Source: AC-32 sp038237925 (GTDB lineage Bacteria; Actinomycetota; Thermoleophilia; Gaiellales; Gaiellaceae). From it: a DNA stretch of 55,343 nucleotides. The stretch spans positions 1 to 55,343 of the forward strand of contig JBBRYF010000014.1 of NCBI GenBank assembly GCA_038237925.1. The letters are read 5' to 3'. Shown piece after piece: positions 35,323 to 43,854 of the stretch (positions are counted from its first letter, which is position 1; every line of letters begins with the position of its first letter). Below the pieces are notes generated by a model, which was given only the letters and a program-made list of their open reading frames with translations, searched no databases and was not told the origin of the DNA. The position numbers and the translations under genes were made by a program.

Positions 35323-35928
35323 ATGACGAAGCTGCACGTCGTCGGTACCGGTTCGTTCGCGCTCGAGGTCGTGGAGTACGCGCGGGCAGCAGGCCACACA
35401 GTGGTCGCTCTCGTCGAGCTGCTCGACCCGGAGCGCATAGGCGGTGAGGCGCATGGCCTCCTGGTCGTCGGGCCGGACTCGGGGCCTGGCCAAACGGTCC
35501 TCGGCCTCGGGGGCGACCGGCTCGCACTCTGGGCACGGCTGGCCGAGCACGGCTGGAGCGCCGCGGCGGTCGTCCACCCGGCGGCCGTCGTGAGCCCCTC
35601 CGCGCGCATCGGCGAGGGAGCGGTCGTCGCACCGGGCGTCGTGCTCGGGGCCGCGACTCAGGTCGGACCGCACGCGCTCGTCGGCCGCGGCACGCTCGTC
35701 GGCCATCACGCGCGCATCGGCGCCGGCGCCGTTCTGAACCCTGGGGCGAATCTCGGTGGGAACAGCGTGATTGGCGACGGCGCCGTGGTCGGGATGGGCG
35801 CGGCGGTCGTCAACGGCGTCGAGGTCGGCGCCGGGGCGACGGTCGCCGCAGGCGCGGTCGTTCTGCGCGCGGTCGAGCCGTCCACGCGGGTGCAAGGCGT
35901 GCCGGCGCGCGTGTTCTCCGTTACGTGA
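35323..35928 (+). CDS. NeuD-family sugar O-acyltransferase
   Basis: 201 residues from ATG 35323. N-terminal PglD/NeuD Rossmann-like part (KLHVVGTGSFALEVVEYARA), then left-handed beta-helix hexapeptide repeats (PSARIGEGAVVAPGVVLG..., HARIGAGAVLNPGANLGG, NSVIGDGAVVGMGAAV). Family members acetylate nucleotide sugars or surface glycans. GTGA overlap with a GT2 gene suggests a shared role in glycan decoration. Confidence 0.88.
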   Translation: MTKLHVVGTGSFALEVVEYARAAGHTVVALVELLDPERIGGEAHGLLVVGPDSGPGQTVLGLGGDRLALWARLAEHGWSAAAVVHPAAVVSPSARIGEGAVVAPGVVLGAATQVGPHALVGRGTLVGHHARIGAGAVLNPGANLGGNSVIGDGAVVGMGAAVVNGVEVGAGATVAAGAVVLRAVEPSTRVQGVPARVFSVT

Positions 35929-36827
35929 TCGGCCGGGCGCGGCAACTGCTGGCGGACGCGCTCGACCGGCGCTTTCAGGCGCTCCACCACCGACTCGAGA
36001 GCCTCATGGGTGACGTCGCCGGCGTCAACGCGGAGGTGGCCGCTCTCCGTGCCGAGACCGCGGCGCTCGAGCAGCGGCTCGACGACGACCTCTTTCCGAC
36101 CCTGCGGATCATGGCCGGCCGCGACTCCGAGAGCCGGCGGCTACTCGCCGAGGCACGAGCCGACGCGGAATACGAACGCGCCTACGACGAGCCCGACCCA
36201 GTCGTGACAGTCATCCTCCCCACGTACGACCGGGCGGAGCTGCTGTCCTCGCGCTCGCTGCCGGCGGTGCTGGCCCAGAGCCACGAGCGGCTCGAGGTGC
36301 TCGTGATCGGCGACGGACCAGATGCGGCGGCCGAGGAGGTCGTTCGCCGGGCCGCGGACGAGCGCGTCCGCTGGACGAACGTCTCGCAGCGCTACGTCTA
36401 CCCCGACGCGCATCGCCACTGGCTGGCGGTCTCGACGCTGGCACGGAACGAGGGCTACAGGCTTGCGACAGGGCGCTGGCTGTTCGACTTCGACGACGAT
36501 GACTTCCTGCCCCCCGATGCGATCAAGCGGCTGCTGGACGCGGCGCGGGATCGGCATGCGGAGGCCGTGCAGGGCGTAATGGGACACAGGCACCCCGACG
36601 GCACCACGGGAAACGAGGTAGCTGTGCTCCCGGACCGGCTTCCGCTGAAGGGCGCCCTCGTCCACGCACACCTGCGGTTCTTCGAGCGGGAGCACGTCGC
36701 CTCGGCGCTCGGCGTCGTCGGCGACTGGTTTAGGGGCGAGCGGATGGTGCGCGCGGGCGTGCGGATCGAGCTCCTCGACCAGCTGACGTACGAGTACTAC
36801 CCGTCGACCCTGTGGCAGGCGCGCTAG
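35925..36827 (+). CDS. Family 2 glycosyltransferase with N-terminal coiled coil
   Basis: 300 residues from GTG 35925. Residues about 20-75 form a coiled-coil-like stretch (EVAALRAETAALEQRLDDDL). The GT-A domain starts PVVTVILPTYDRAELLSSRS; GDGPDAAAEEVV and the metal-binding acidic cluster FDFDDDDFLPPDAIKRLL follow. The sugar donor is unknown. Overlaps the NeuD-like gene by 4 bases. Ends 16 bases before the tail-tube-like gene on the other strand. Confidence 0.88.
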   Translation: MIGRARQLLADALDRRFQALHHRLESLMGDVAGVNAEVAALRAETAALEQRLDDDLFPTLRIMAGRDSESRRLLAEARADAEYERAYDEPDPVVTVILPTYDRAELLSSRSLPAVLAQSHERLEVLVIGDGPDAAAEEVVRRAADERVRWTNVSQRYVYPDAHRHWLAVSTLARNEGYRLATGRWLFDFDDDDFLPPDAIKRLLDAARDRHAEAVQGVMGHRHPDGTTGNEVAVLPDRLPLKGALVHAHLRFFEREHVASALGVVGDWFRGERMVRAGVRIELLDQLTYEYYPSTLWQAR

Positions 36828-36843
36828 CGCCCGGGAGGAAGCC

Positions 36844-37278
36844 CTAGGCCAGCTCGATGCCCTCGTGCGCGAGCTCGAGCGTCTCGATCGCAACCTCGTT
36901 GCCGAGCGCCCTGAGCTGAGGCCCGGCCCACTTCGAGGGCCAGGCTCGCCTGAGCAGCCAGCGGGCAACCTCCTCGCGCTGCTCGTCCAGGAGCACGATC
37001 GCCACGTTGCGGCGCGTGATCGCGCCCTGCGACACGTCCCGCCACCATTCGAAAAGTGACGTGTCTCCTGCGAAGCCGCGGCGCAACACCACGCGGGCGT
37101 GCTCGACCCGCCCGGGGAGCAGGCGCGCGGCCAAGGTGGGGTCGCCGCCCTCGCGATAGGCGACCACTTCGATCCGGCTCTCGGGCACGTCGGCCTCGCT
37201 GAAGCCGGCGGCCGTGACGCCGTCGATCTCGACGACGAAGTTGAAGTTCAGATATGGGTCGTCACGGCGCTGGGGCAT
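36844..37278 (-). CDS. Orphan contractile-tail tube-like protein (T4 gp19 / TIGR02241 type)
   Basis: 144 residues from ATG 37278 (MPQRRDDPYLNFNFVVEIDG). It follows the tail-tube family along its whole length: VEIDGVTAAGFSEADVPES, VVAYREGGDPTLAARLLPG, SLFEWWRDVSQGAITRRNV, ARWLLRRAWPSKW, GNEVAIETLELAHEGIEL. Such proteins build the inner tube of phage tails and extracellular contractile injection systems. No sheath, baseplate, spike or AAA+ gene is present in the window. It overlaps the beta-rich partner gene by 17 bases. Phage relic, distant part of a split eCIS, or a repurposed single protein remain open. Confidence 0.85.
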   Translation of the reverse strand: MPQRRDDPYLNFNFVVEIDGVTAAGFSEADVPESRIEVVAYREGGDPTLAARLLPGRVEHARVVLRRGFAGDTSLFEWWRDVSQGAITRRNVAIVLLDEQREEVARWLLRRAWPSKWAGPQLRALGNEVAIETLELAHEGIELA

Positions 37279-37696
37279 CGGTTGGCACCTCCAGGTAGGG
37301 GAAATCGCGGTAGGCGTCCAGGTCGTGGCGCACGGTTCGCGAGCGGCGCTCGCCGTCGTCGGTGCGCCACGCGATTCGCACTTCGAGCTGAGTCGGCTCC
37401 TCACGCGCGAAGAAGAGGGCAGACCGGTCGAGGAAGACGCGGATCCGCCGCCGCGGCGCGAGCAGCTCGAGCCGCCGGAAGACCCTCAGGCGGTCAATCC
37501 GTCGCTCGCCGCCGACGCCCCGAAGCGGCTCGGCGAACCGGACGCGCACGGCATGAGCCGGCCTGAAGCCGAAGTTCTCCAGGACCAGGAAGAGCAGCCC
37601 GTCTTCGAACTCGACGTCGAGGATGACGTCCGCCTCAAGTGGCGGACGGCGGTGCTCCGCGGCAGCTCCGGGCACGAGGTGAGTGTCTGCCCTCAC
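37262..37696 (-). CDS. Unknown beta-rich partner of the tail-tube-like protein
   Basis: 144 residues from GTG 37696. I do not recognise a named family. Alternating hydrophobic pattern VILDVEFEDGLLFLVLENFG, AVRVRFAEPL, RIRVFLDRSALFF, QLEVRIAWRTDDGER suggests an Ig-like beta sandwich (CARDB-like). No signal peptide. It lies 27 bases after cysM and overlaps the tail-tube-like gene, so the pair is co-translated. GTG at 37675 is an alternative start. Confidence 0.65.
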   Translation of the reverse strand: MRADTHLVPGAAAEHRRPPLEADVILDVEFEDGLLFLVLENFGFRPAHAVRVRFAEPLRGVGGERRIDRLRVFRRLELLAPRRRIRVFLDRSALFFAREEPTQLEVRIAWRTDDGERRSRTVRHDLDAYRDFPYLEVPTDAPAP

Positions 37697-37723
37697 GGGC
37701 CGCGGCGCGAGCGCTGCGACTAG

Positions 37724-38662
37724 CTAGCCGGTCGCGTACGGCGGGCCGGTCATGTACTTGAAGCCGCTGTCGACGGCGAGCGTCACCACGATCGAGCCCG
37801 GCGGCAGCTCCTCCGCCAGGCGCAGCGAGCCGACGACGTTCGCGCCGGTGGATGTCCCGGCGAAGATCCCCTCCTCACGCGCGAGCCGCACCGTCATCTC
37901 CAGGGCCTCGTCGTCGGCGATCGCCCAGACCTCGTCCACGCGTGAGCCGTCCCAGTGCGGCGGCACGATGCCGGTCCAGCCCTGCATCGCGAACGAGCCG
38001 CTCGGCCCGCCGCTGATTGCCGCCGAGCCGGCGGGCTCGAGGGCGACGATGCGCACCTCCTCGTTGCGGCTCTTGAGCGCATCCGAGACGCCCAGTACCG
38101 AGCCGCCCGTGCCGATGCCGTGGCAGAACGCGGTCACCGCGCCGTCGGTCTGCTCCCAGATCTCGCGGCCGAGCATGTCGCGGTGACCGGGGATCACATA
38201 CGGGTTCCTGAACTGGTCGGTCGCGTAGGTGCCGGGCTCCTGCGCGAGCTCGGCGGCCCGCTCGACCATGTTGGTGATGTCTTGCGCCGTCACGCGGCCG
38301 CGCTCCTCGACCGCCGGGATCAGCTCGAGCTCCGCGCCGAGCGCTCGCATCAGCTGAATGCGCTCGTCGCTGAAGCACTCGGAGATGACGATCCGCGCGC
38401 CGTAGCCCTTCGCGCGGCAGACGAGCGCGAGCGCCGGCCCCGTGCTCCCGCCGGTGTACTCGACGACCGTCGTGCCCGGCTCGAGCAGCCCGTCGCGCTC
38501 CGCGCCCTCGATCATCGAGAGGCCCATCCGGTCCTTCATCGAGCCCGTCGGATTGCGGTACTCGAGCTTGACCCAGATCTCCGCGTCGCTCGCCGGCACG
38601 ATCAGCCGCAGCCGCACCATGGGCGTGTTGCCGATCGCGTCGAGGATGCTCGCCGCCGCCAT
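37724..38662 (-). CDS. cysM: Cysteine synthase family protein (CysM/CysK-like)
   Basis: PLP enzyme making cysteine from an activated serine and sulfide. 312 residues from ATG 38662. PLP lysine in NPTGSMKDRMGLSMI (about residue 44), phosphate loop in HGIGTGGSVLGV, substrate loop EYTGGSTGPALALV. Sulfide donor and exact substrate (O-acetyl- or O-phosphoserine) are not fixed by sequence. TAGGCT lies eight bases before the ATG and contains the stop of the GH3 gene. A longer frame upstream is a GH3 shadow. Confidence 0.92.
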   Translation of the reverse strand: MAAASILDAIGNTPMVRLRLIVPASDAEIWVKLEYRNPTGSMKDRMGLSMIEGAERDGLLEPGTTVVEYTGGSTGPALALVCRAKGYGARIVISECFSDERIQLMRALGAELELIPAVEERGRVTAQDITNMVERAAELAQEPGTYATDQFRNPYVIPGHRDMLGREIWEQTDGAVTAFCHGIGTGGSVLGVSDALKSRNEEVRIVALEPAGSAAISGGPSGSFAMQGWTGIVPPHWDGSRVDEVWAIADDEALEMTVRLAREEGIFAGTSTGANVVGSLRLAEELPPGSIVVTLAVDSGFKYMTGPPYATG

Positions 38663-38670
38663 CCCCGTCG

Positions 38671-38676
38671 AGCCTA
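38671..38676 (-). promoter_or_regulatory. -10 box of cysM (TAGGCT) overlapping the GH3 stop
   Basis: On the minus strand the GH3 TAG stop is the first half of TAGGCT, eight bases before the cysM ATG. Confidence 0.5.
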
Positions 38677-39747
38677 CAGCCGCGCCTTCAGCTGAAGGAT
38701 CCTCCGGTACGACGCGGTCAGGCCGGCGCGCCCGATGCGGCCGTTCTGCGCCGCGCGCAGCAGCGACGTGTAGACGTCGCGCGTCGCCGCCTCCCCGCCT
38801 GTGAGCAGGATCAGGTCGGTGCCGGCGTTGGCGGCCCCGATCGCCAGGCCGTTCGGCCCGATGCGGCGGACGTGCGCGGCCCCGTCGAGCGAGTCGGTCA
38901 TCGTCACGCGCGTAAACCCGAGCTCGCGGCGCAGCAGCGTCGTCGCGATCGCACGCGACCAGCTCGCGGCGTTCACCCGGTCGTAGGCGTCGTAGATCGC
39001 GTTCGAGAGCATGATCACCGGCACGTGGTCCCGGATCGCGCGGCGGTAGGGAGCGAGGCCGGGCGCGAGGCGGCTGGCCGGCGCGGCGATCCGGACGAGT
39101 GCCTTGTCGGTGTCTCGTTGCGCCAGGCCGATGCCGGGGAAGTGCTTCATCGTCGCGAGCTCCCGGCGATCCCGCAGGCCGAGGGCGAACGCGTCGGCGA
39201 GGCGCGACGTGGTCGCAGCGTCGAACGACCAGGTGCGTCCCTGCCGGTAGACGCCGGACGCGCTCGAGGCCGGGATGTCGGCGACCGGAGCCAGGTCGAT
39301 GTTCACGCCGAGGCCGAGGAGCGCCGCGCCGGTCCTCCGCCCCTGGTCGCGGGCGCCCGCGGCCGAGCCGGTCTCCCCGAGTTGGCGCGGCGAGCTCGTC
39401 GGCGGGATCCACGGGATCGTCTTCACCGGGCCGCCCTCCTGGTCGACCGCGATCAGCAGCTTCGGCTGCCCGCCGGCCGCGGCCGCGCGCTGCAGCTCCT
39501 GCGTGATCCCACGAAGCTGCGCCGACGAGCCGAAGTTGAAGCGATGGACGATCACGCCGCCGATGTCCCCGCGTCTCGCCCTCCGGAGCAGCGACGCCGA
39601 CGGGACCGTCCCGCTCATCGAGACGACGAGCTTCTGCCCGACCAGCTGCGCCAGGGTCGGCGCCTCCTTCCCCGTGGCCGGGGCGGCGACGAGCAGCCCC
39701 GCGCTGCCGAGCGCGGCCGCAACGCTCGCTGGTGTGGAAAACCTCAC
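38674..39747 (-). CDS. Exported glycoside hydrolase family 3 (beta-N-acetylhexosaminidase-like)
   Basis: 357 residues from GTG 39747. N-terminal export signal (STPASVAAALGSAGLLVAAPA). GH3 barrel: KLLIAVDQEGGPVKTIP, LGLGVNIDLAPVADIP, the MKHFPGIG motif (His/Lys of NagZ-type enzymes) and VTMTDSLDGAA with the likely nucleophile Asp. NagZ-type enzymes release GlcNAc from muropeptides. The C-terminal domain of large GH3 beta-glucosidases is absent, as expected for NagZ. Confidence 0.9.
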   Translation of the reverse strand: MRFSTPASVAAALGSAGLLVAAPATGKEAPTLAQLVGQKLVVSMSGTVPSASLLRRARRGDIGGVIVHRFNFGSSAQLRGITQELQRAAAAGGQPKLLIAVDQEGGPVKTIPWIPPTSSPRQLGETGSAAGARDQGRRTGAALLGLGVNIDLAPVADIPASSASGVYRQGRTWSFDAATTSRLADAFALGLRDRRELATMKHFPGIGLAQRDTDKALVRIAAPASRLAPGLAPYRRAIRDHVPVIMLSNAIYDAYDRVNAASWSRAIATTLLRRELGFTRVTMTDSLDGAAHVRRIGPNGLAIGAANAGTDLILLTGGEAATRDVYTSLLRAAQNGRIGRAGLTASYRRILQLKARL

Positions 39748-39793
39748 CGCCGGATACCCCTAGAACCGTCATTCGGCACCCAGGGAGGTTCGC

Positions 39794-39982
39794 ATGCAAC
39801 TCGACAAGAACGACATCGTCGACCTGCTTCGCAAGGAGGGCAAGAACGAGCACGTCCAGAAGGCCCTGCGGGAGCTGCCCGACAAGATCGACCACGAGCA
39901 GCACGCGCAGATGCTGCAGCAGAAGTTCGGGATCGATCCGGGCAAGCTGGCGGCGAAGGCGCTCGAGAAGGAGCTCCGCTAG
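39794..39982 (+). CDS. Small helical protein of unknown function
   Basis: 62 residues (MQLDKNDIVDLLRKEGKNEH...), charged and helical, no membrane segment. GGGAGG six bases before the ATG supports translation. Family unknown. Its TAG stop is the first three bases of the repeat at 39980-40143. Confidence 0.7.
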   Translation: MQLDKNDIVDLLRKEGKNEHVQKALRELPDKIDHEQHAQMLQQKFGIDPGKLAAKALEKELR

Positions 39983-40143
39983 GAGGGCCTGGCGGAATAG
40001 CGCTCATCGCCCGGGCGCGCTGGTCGTTCCAAGGCAAGGACGCAGAGTGCTCGTACCTGAAAGGTACGGGCGCGACTGAACGCGCAGCGTTGGGGCGAGC
40101 AGCGCGTTCCGGCGGCTCAACGGTATTTCGCCGAACCCTCTTA
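39980..40143. repeat. Palindromic repeat, family 2, copy 2 (expanded)
   Basis: Outer arms TAGGAGGGCCTGGCGGAATA and TATTTCGCCGAACCCTCTTA pair with only two mismatches if G-U pairs are allowed. The 124-base interior contains GTACC-TGAAA-GGTAC and AACGCGC...GCGCGTT. It supplies the TAG stop of the plus-strand gene and the TAA stop of the ABC exporter. Confidence 0.75.
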
Positions 40144-41946
40144 GGCGGGCGCGGGCGCCGCGAGCTCCCCGTCGCGGGCGGCCAGAGTCGTGTAGCGGCC
40201 GCCCGCGAGGACGAGCTCCTCATGACGGCCGGTCTCGACGATGCGCCCGTGGTACAGCACGATGATCTGGTCGGCGTCGCGCACCGTCGAGAGCCGGTGC
40301 GCGATCGCGATCGTCGTGCGTCCCTCCGAGAGCCGGTCGATCGCCTCCTGGACGAGCCGCTCGGTCTCGGTGTCGAGCGAGCTCGTCGCCTCGTCGAGGA
40401 CGAGGATCGGCGGGTTGCGCAGAACGGTGCGCGCGATCGCGATCCGCTGCTTCTCGCCGCCGGAGAAGCGGTACCCACGCTCGCCGACGACCGTGTCGTA
40501 GCCCTCGGGCAGGGCCGCGATCACGTCGTGGATGCGCGCAGCTTCGGCCGCCGCCTCGATCTCGTCGTCGGTCGCGTCGGGCTTGGCGAAGCGGAGGTTC
40601 TCGCGCACCGACTCGTGGAAGAGGTACGTCTCCTGGGAGACGACGCCGACGAGGTCGGACAGTGCCTTGAAGCTGAGGTCGCGGATGTCGACGCCGCCGA
40701 TCGTGACGCGGCCCCGGGTCACGTCGTAGAGCCGCGCGGTCAGGTAGCCGAGCGTCGTCTTGCCCGAGCCGGTCTCGCCGACGAGCGCGGTCGTCGTCCC
40801 CGCCGGCACCGTGAACGACACGTCCTCGAGCGTCCACTCCTCGTCGTACCGGAACCAGACGTGATCGAAGACGACGTCGCCGGCCTGGCCTTCGCCGAGC
40901 GCGTCGGGCCGCTCCTCGATGTCGATCGGCTGGTCGAGGTACTCGAAGATGCGGTCGAAGAGCGCGAGCGACGTCTGCACGTCGAGGCCCACCCCCAGGA
41001 GCGAGCCGACCGGGAAGAAGAGCCGGGTTTGCAGGGTCGTGAACGCGACGAGCACCGGGATCGAGATCGCCGCCGAGCCGCCGGCGAGAGCCAGGCCGCC
41101 GAACCAGTAGACCGCCGCGGGCATGACCGCGAAGCTCGTCTGGATCGATGCCATCACCCACCGCCCGGCCATCCGCTGGCGCACCTCGAGCGCGGCCAGG
41201 CGGAGTGAGTCCGCCTCGAAGCGGTCGGCCAGCTCGTCGCCGCGCCCCATCGTCTTGCCGAGCAGGATCCCCGAGACCGAGAGCGACTCCTGCACGAGGC
41301 TCGAGATGTCGGCGAGGGTCTCCTGGGTGGTCTTGGCGATCCGGCGCCGCTCGTTCCCGACGCGGCGCGTCAGCAAGACGAAGAACGGGATCAGCGCGAA
41401 GGCGAACAGCGCGAGCTTCCAGTTCAGGAAGAGCATGCCGACCATCGTCGCCGCGACCGTCGTCACGTTCGTGGCGATCGAGGTCGCCGTGTTCGTGACG
41501 ACGTTCTGGACGCCGCCGATGTCGTTCGAGATCCGGGACTGGACCTCGCCCGTGCGCGTGCGCGTGAAGAAGGCGAGCGACAGGCGCTGGAGGTGGCGGA
41601 AGACCGCGGCGCGCAGGTCGTGCATCACCCTCTGGCCGACCTGGTTCGAGAGCAGCGTCTGGAAGACGCCGAGCGCGCCCGTCACGACCGCGATCGCGAT
41701 CATTCCGCCTGCGTTCAGCGACAGCGACCGTGTGTCGTTCCGCTGGATCGCCTCGAGCACGCGCTTGAGCAGAAAGGCCGGAACGACGCCGAGGCCCGCG
41801 GAGAGAACGATCAGCGTCAGGACACCGCCGAGCCGCAGCTTGTACGGCGCGAACAAGGGGCCGATGCGCCTCAGGTTCGCGCGGCGCACCTCCGGCTCGG
41901 TCGCGCGTCCCTCCGGAGCCTCGGACGAATGGAAGAACATCCCCAT
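40141..41946 (-). CDS. ABC exporter half-transporter (fused membrane and ATPase domains)
   Basis: 601 residues from ATG 41946 (MGMFFHSSEAPEG). Six-helix membrane domain (RLGGVLTLIVLSAGLGVVP..., LNWKLALFAFALIPFFVLLT), then ATPase: Walker A GETGSGKTT, SQETYLFHESVRENLRF Q-loop, signature FSGGEKQRIAIA, Walker B ILVLDEATSSLD, H-loop IAHRLS. Probably a homodimeric multidrug or lipid exporter of the MsbA/LmrA group. The start follows a TACCCT box by seven bases; an upstream ATG at 41964 lies before that box. Confidence 0.93.
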   Translation of the reverse strand: MGMFFHSSEAPEGRATEPEVRRANLRRIGPLFAPYKLRLGGVLTLIVLSAGLGVVPAFLLKRVLEAIQRNDTRSLSLNAGGMIAIAVVTGALGVFQTLLSNQVGQRVMHDLRAAVFRHLQRLSLAFFTRTRTGEVQSRISNDIGGVQNVVTNTATSIATNVTTVAATMVGMLFLNWKLALFAFALIPFFVLLTRRVGNERRRIAKTTQETLADISSLVQESLSVSGILLGKTMGRGDELADRFEADSLRLAALEVRQRMAGRWVMASIQTSFAVMPAAVYWFGGLALAGGSAAISIPVLVAFTTLQTRLFFPVGSLLGVGLDVQTSLALFDRIFEYLDQPIDIEERPDALGEGQAGDVVFDHVWFRYDEEWTLEDVSFTVPAGTTTALVGETGSGKTTLGYLTARLYDVTRGRVTIGGVDIRDLSFKALSDLVGVVSQETYLFHESVRENLRFAKPDATDDEIEAAAEAARIHDVIAALPEGYDTVVGERGYRFSGGEKQRIAIARTVLRNPPILVLDEATSSLDTETERLVQEAIDRLSEGRTTIAIAHRLSTVRDADQIIVLYHGRIVETGRHEELVLAGGRYTTLAARDGELAAPAPA

Positions 41947-41953
41947 CGGAGCC

Positions 41954-41959
41954 AGGGTA
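41954..41959 (-). promoter_or_regulatory. -10 box of the ABC exporter (TACCCT)
   Basis: Seven bases before the ATG at 41946 on the minus strand; decides the start choice. Confidence 0.5.
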
Positions 41960-42048
41960 CGCATGGCGGCTGCCCTGAACGGCGAACCGCGCGTCGGTGG
42001 CGGCTTGCCAGTCAGGAAACGCTTAGGAACGAGCGGGCGCGCAGCCGC

Positions 42049-42054
42049 TACCGT
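42049..42054 (+). promoter_or_regulatory. -10 box of the ABC-2 operon (TACCGT)
   Basis: Six bases (GAGACC) before the GTG at 42061. Confidence 0.55.
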
Positions 42055-42060
42055 GAGACC

Positions 42061-42996
42061 GTGATCGTGGCGCGCAATCTGACGAAGGTGTACGGCGACA
42101 AGCGCGCGGTCGACGACCTCACCTTCACGGTCGAGCCCGGCGTCGTGACCGGCTTTCTCGGCCCGAACGGCTCCGGCAAGTCGACGACGATGCGCCTGAT
42201 CCTCGGCCTAGACGCGCCCACCGCCGGCGACGTGACCGTGAACGGCAAGCACTACCGCGACCTCGTGGCGCCGCTGCACGAGGTCGGAGCGCTGCTCGAG
42301 GCGCGCTCGGTCCACACCGGTCGGTCTGCCTACGGCCACCTGCTTGCGCTCGCGCAGACCCATGGGATCCTGAGGCGTCGCGTGAACGAGCTGATCGACC
42401 TCGTCGGCCTGCATGACGTCGCGAAGAAGCGCGCCGGCCAGTTCTCGCTCGGCATGGGCCAGCGGCTCGGCATCGCGACCGCGTTGCTCGGCGACCCCTC
42501 GACGCTGCTCCTGGACGAGCCGGTGAACGGCCTCGACCCCGAGGGCATTCACTGGATTCGCAACCTGCTGAAGGGGCTTGCGGCAGAGGGTCGCACCGTC
42601 TTCGTCTCCTCGCACCTGATGGGCGAGATGGCGCTCACGGCCGACCGCCTGATCGTGATCGGCCGCGGCAAGCTGATTGCTAACACCACCGTCGACGAGT
42701 TCGTGGCGCGCGCGTCCGCGAAGGTCGTGCTCGTCCGCTCGCCGGAGCTCGAGCGACTGCGCATGGTGCTCGCGGCGCCCGCGGTCACCTTCGAGGGAGG
42801 CGAACGCGGCGCCCTGGAGGTCCACGGGCTGACAGCGCAGCAGCTCGGCGACGCCGCGGCCGAGCACGGGATCGCGATTCACGAGCTCACGCCGCAGCAG
42901 GCCTCGCTCGAGGAGGCGTTCATGAGCCTGACCCGCACCGAGGTCGAGTTCCCCTCGAAGCAGGACGAGAAGCCGGCCGCTGAGGTGGCCGCGTGA
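42061..42996 (+). CDS. ABC-2 type transporter ATPase (DrrA/CcmA-like)
   Basis: 311 residues from GTG 42061 (MIVARNLTKVYGDKRAVDDL). Walker A GPNGSGKSTT, Q-loop GALLEARSVHTGRSAYGHL, a signature with FSLGMGQRLGIA, Walker B STLLLDEPVNGLDPEG, H-loop SSHLMGEM. The C-terminal domain is typical of DrrA-like exporters. Coupled (GTGA) to the permease that follows. Substrate unknown; antibiotic or lipid efflux is common. The long upstream frame is shadow. Confidence 0.92.
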   Translation: MIVARNLTKVYGDKRAVDDLTFTVEPGVVTGFLGPNGSGKSTTMRLILGLDAPTAGDVTVNGKHYRDLVAPLHEVGALLEARSVHTGRSAYGHLLALAQTHGILRRRVNELIDLVGLHDVAKKRAGQFSLGMGQRLGIATALLGDPSTLLLDEPVNGLDPEGIHWIRNLLKGLAAEGRTVFVSSHLMGEMALTADRLIVIGRGKLIANTTVDEFVARASAKVVLVRSPELERLRMVLAAPAVTFEGGERGALEVHGLTAQQLGDAAAEHGIAIHELTPQQASLEEAFMSLTRTEVEFPSKQDEKPAAEVAA

Positions 42997-43811
42997 GCAC
43001 GCTCGCACCCGCGATTCCACCGCTCGAGCACGTCGGCCGCGTCACCCAGCTGCGCGTCTTCATCTCGGAGTCGACGAAGCTCCGCTCGGTGCGCTCGACC
43101 AAGTGGTCGCTGCTCGCCGCCTTCGTCTTCACGATCGGCATCCCGGCGGTCGCGGCCACCGTCGTGTCCCACCACTGGCCGCACATGAACGCGCATGACC
43201 GGGCGGACTTCCACCCGCTCGACGTCAGCCTCGTCGGCGTCCAGCTCGCGCAGCTCGCGATCGGAGTCCTGGGCGTGCTCGTGATCACCGCCGAGTACTC
43301 GACCGGGATGATTCGCGCTTCCATGACCGCGGCGCCCAAGCGGCTGCCGGTGCTCTGGGGCAAGGCGGTGGTGTTTGCGCTCGTCACGTTCGCGCTGATG
43401 ACGCCTGCGGTCGTGATCGCCTTCTTCGCCTCGCAGGCGATCCTCTCCGGGCGCCACATCGATATCGCCTTCAGCCACCCCGGTGTCCCCCGCGCGGTCT
43501 TCGGTGCAGCGCTCTATCTCACCGCGATCGGGCTCTTCGGGCTCGGCCTCGGCGCGATCGTCCGCAACACCGCGGGCGGGATCGCCACCTTCGCCGGCCT
43601 GATGTTCGTGCTCCCGCCGCTGATGAACGTGCTCCCGGCGAGCTGGAACTCCGCCGCGTCGCCGTACCTGCCGCTGCAGGCGGGCGAAGCGTTGATGGCG
43701 CTTCATCGCGGCAACCAGCTCGCGCCGTGGGTCGGGTTCGCCGTGCTCTGCGCCTACGCGGCGGCCGCGCTTGCGATCGCCGCCGTGCTGCTCGAGCGCC
43801 GCGACGTCTGA
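42993..43811 (+). CDS. ABC-2 type transporter permease
   Basis: 272 residues, six hydrophobic helices (WSLLAAFVFTIGIPAVAAT, LAQLAIGVLGVLVITAEYST, AVVFALVTFALMTPAVVIAF, LYLTAIGLFGLGLGAIV, ...). ITAEYSTGMIRASM is a common element of bacterial ABC-2 permeases, preceded by VRSTKWS. Forms the channel for the ATPase encoded just upstream. Confidence 0.9.
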   Translation: MSTLAPAIPPLEHVGRVTQLRVFISESTKLRSVRSTKWSLLAAFVFTIGIPAVAATVVSHHWPHMNAHDRADFHPLDVSLVGVQLAQLAIGVLGVLVITAEYSTGMIRASMTAAPKRLPVLWGKAVVFALVTFALMTPAVVIAFFASQAILSGRHIDIAFSHPGVPRAVFGAALYLTAIGLFGLGLGAIVRNTAGGIATFAGLMFVLPPLMNVLPASWNSAASPYLPLQAGEALMALHRGNQLAPWVGFAVLCAYAAAALAIAAVLLERRDV

Positions 43812-43854
43812 GCAGTCAGACCGCATTCAGCTTCCAGAGCGGAAACTGCCTGCT

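Noticed and set aside
36844..37696. Prophage
   Set aside because: Only one tail-type gene, no integrase, terminase, capsid or lysis genes nearby, and base composition matches the neighbours.
38872..41208. 778-residue plus-strand frame spanning GH3, the small gene and the ABC exporter
   Set aside because: Crosses three supported genes and the inverted repeat; shadow frame.
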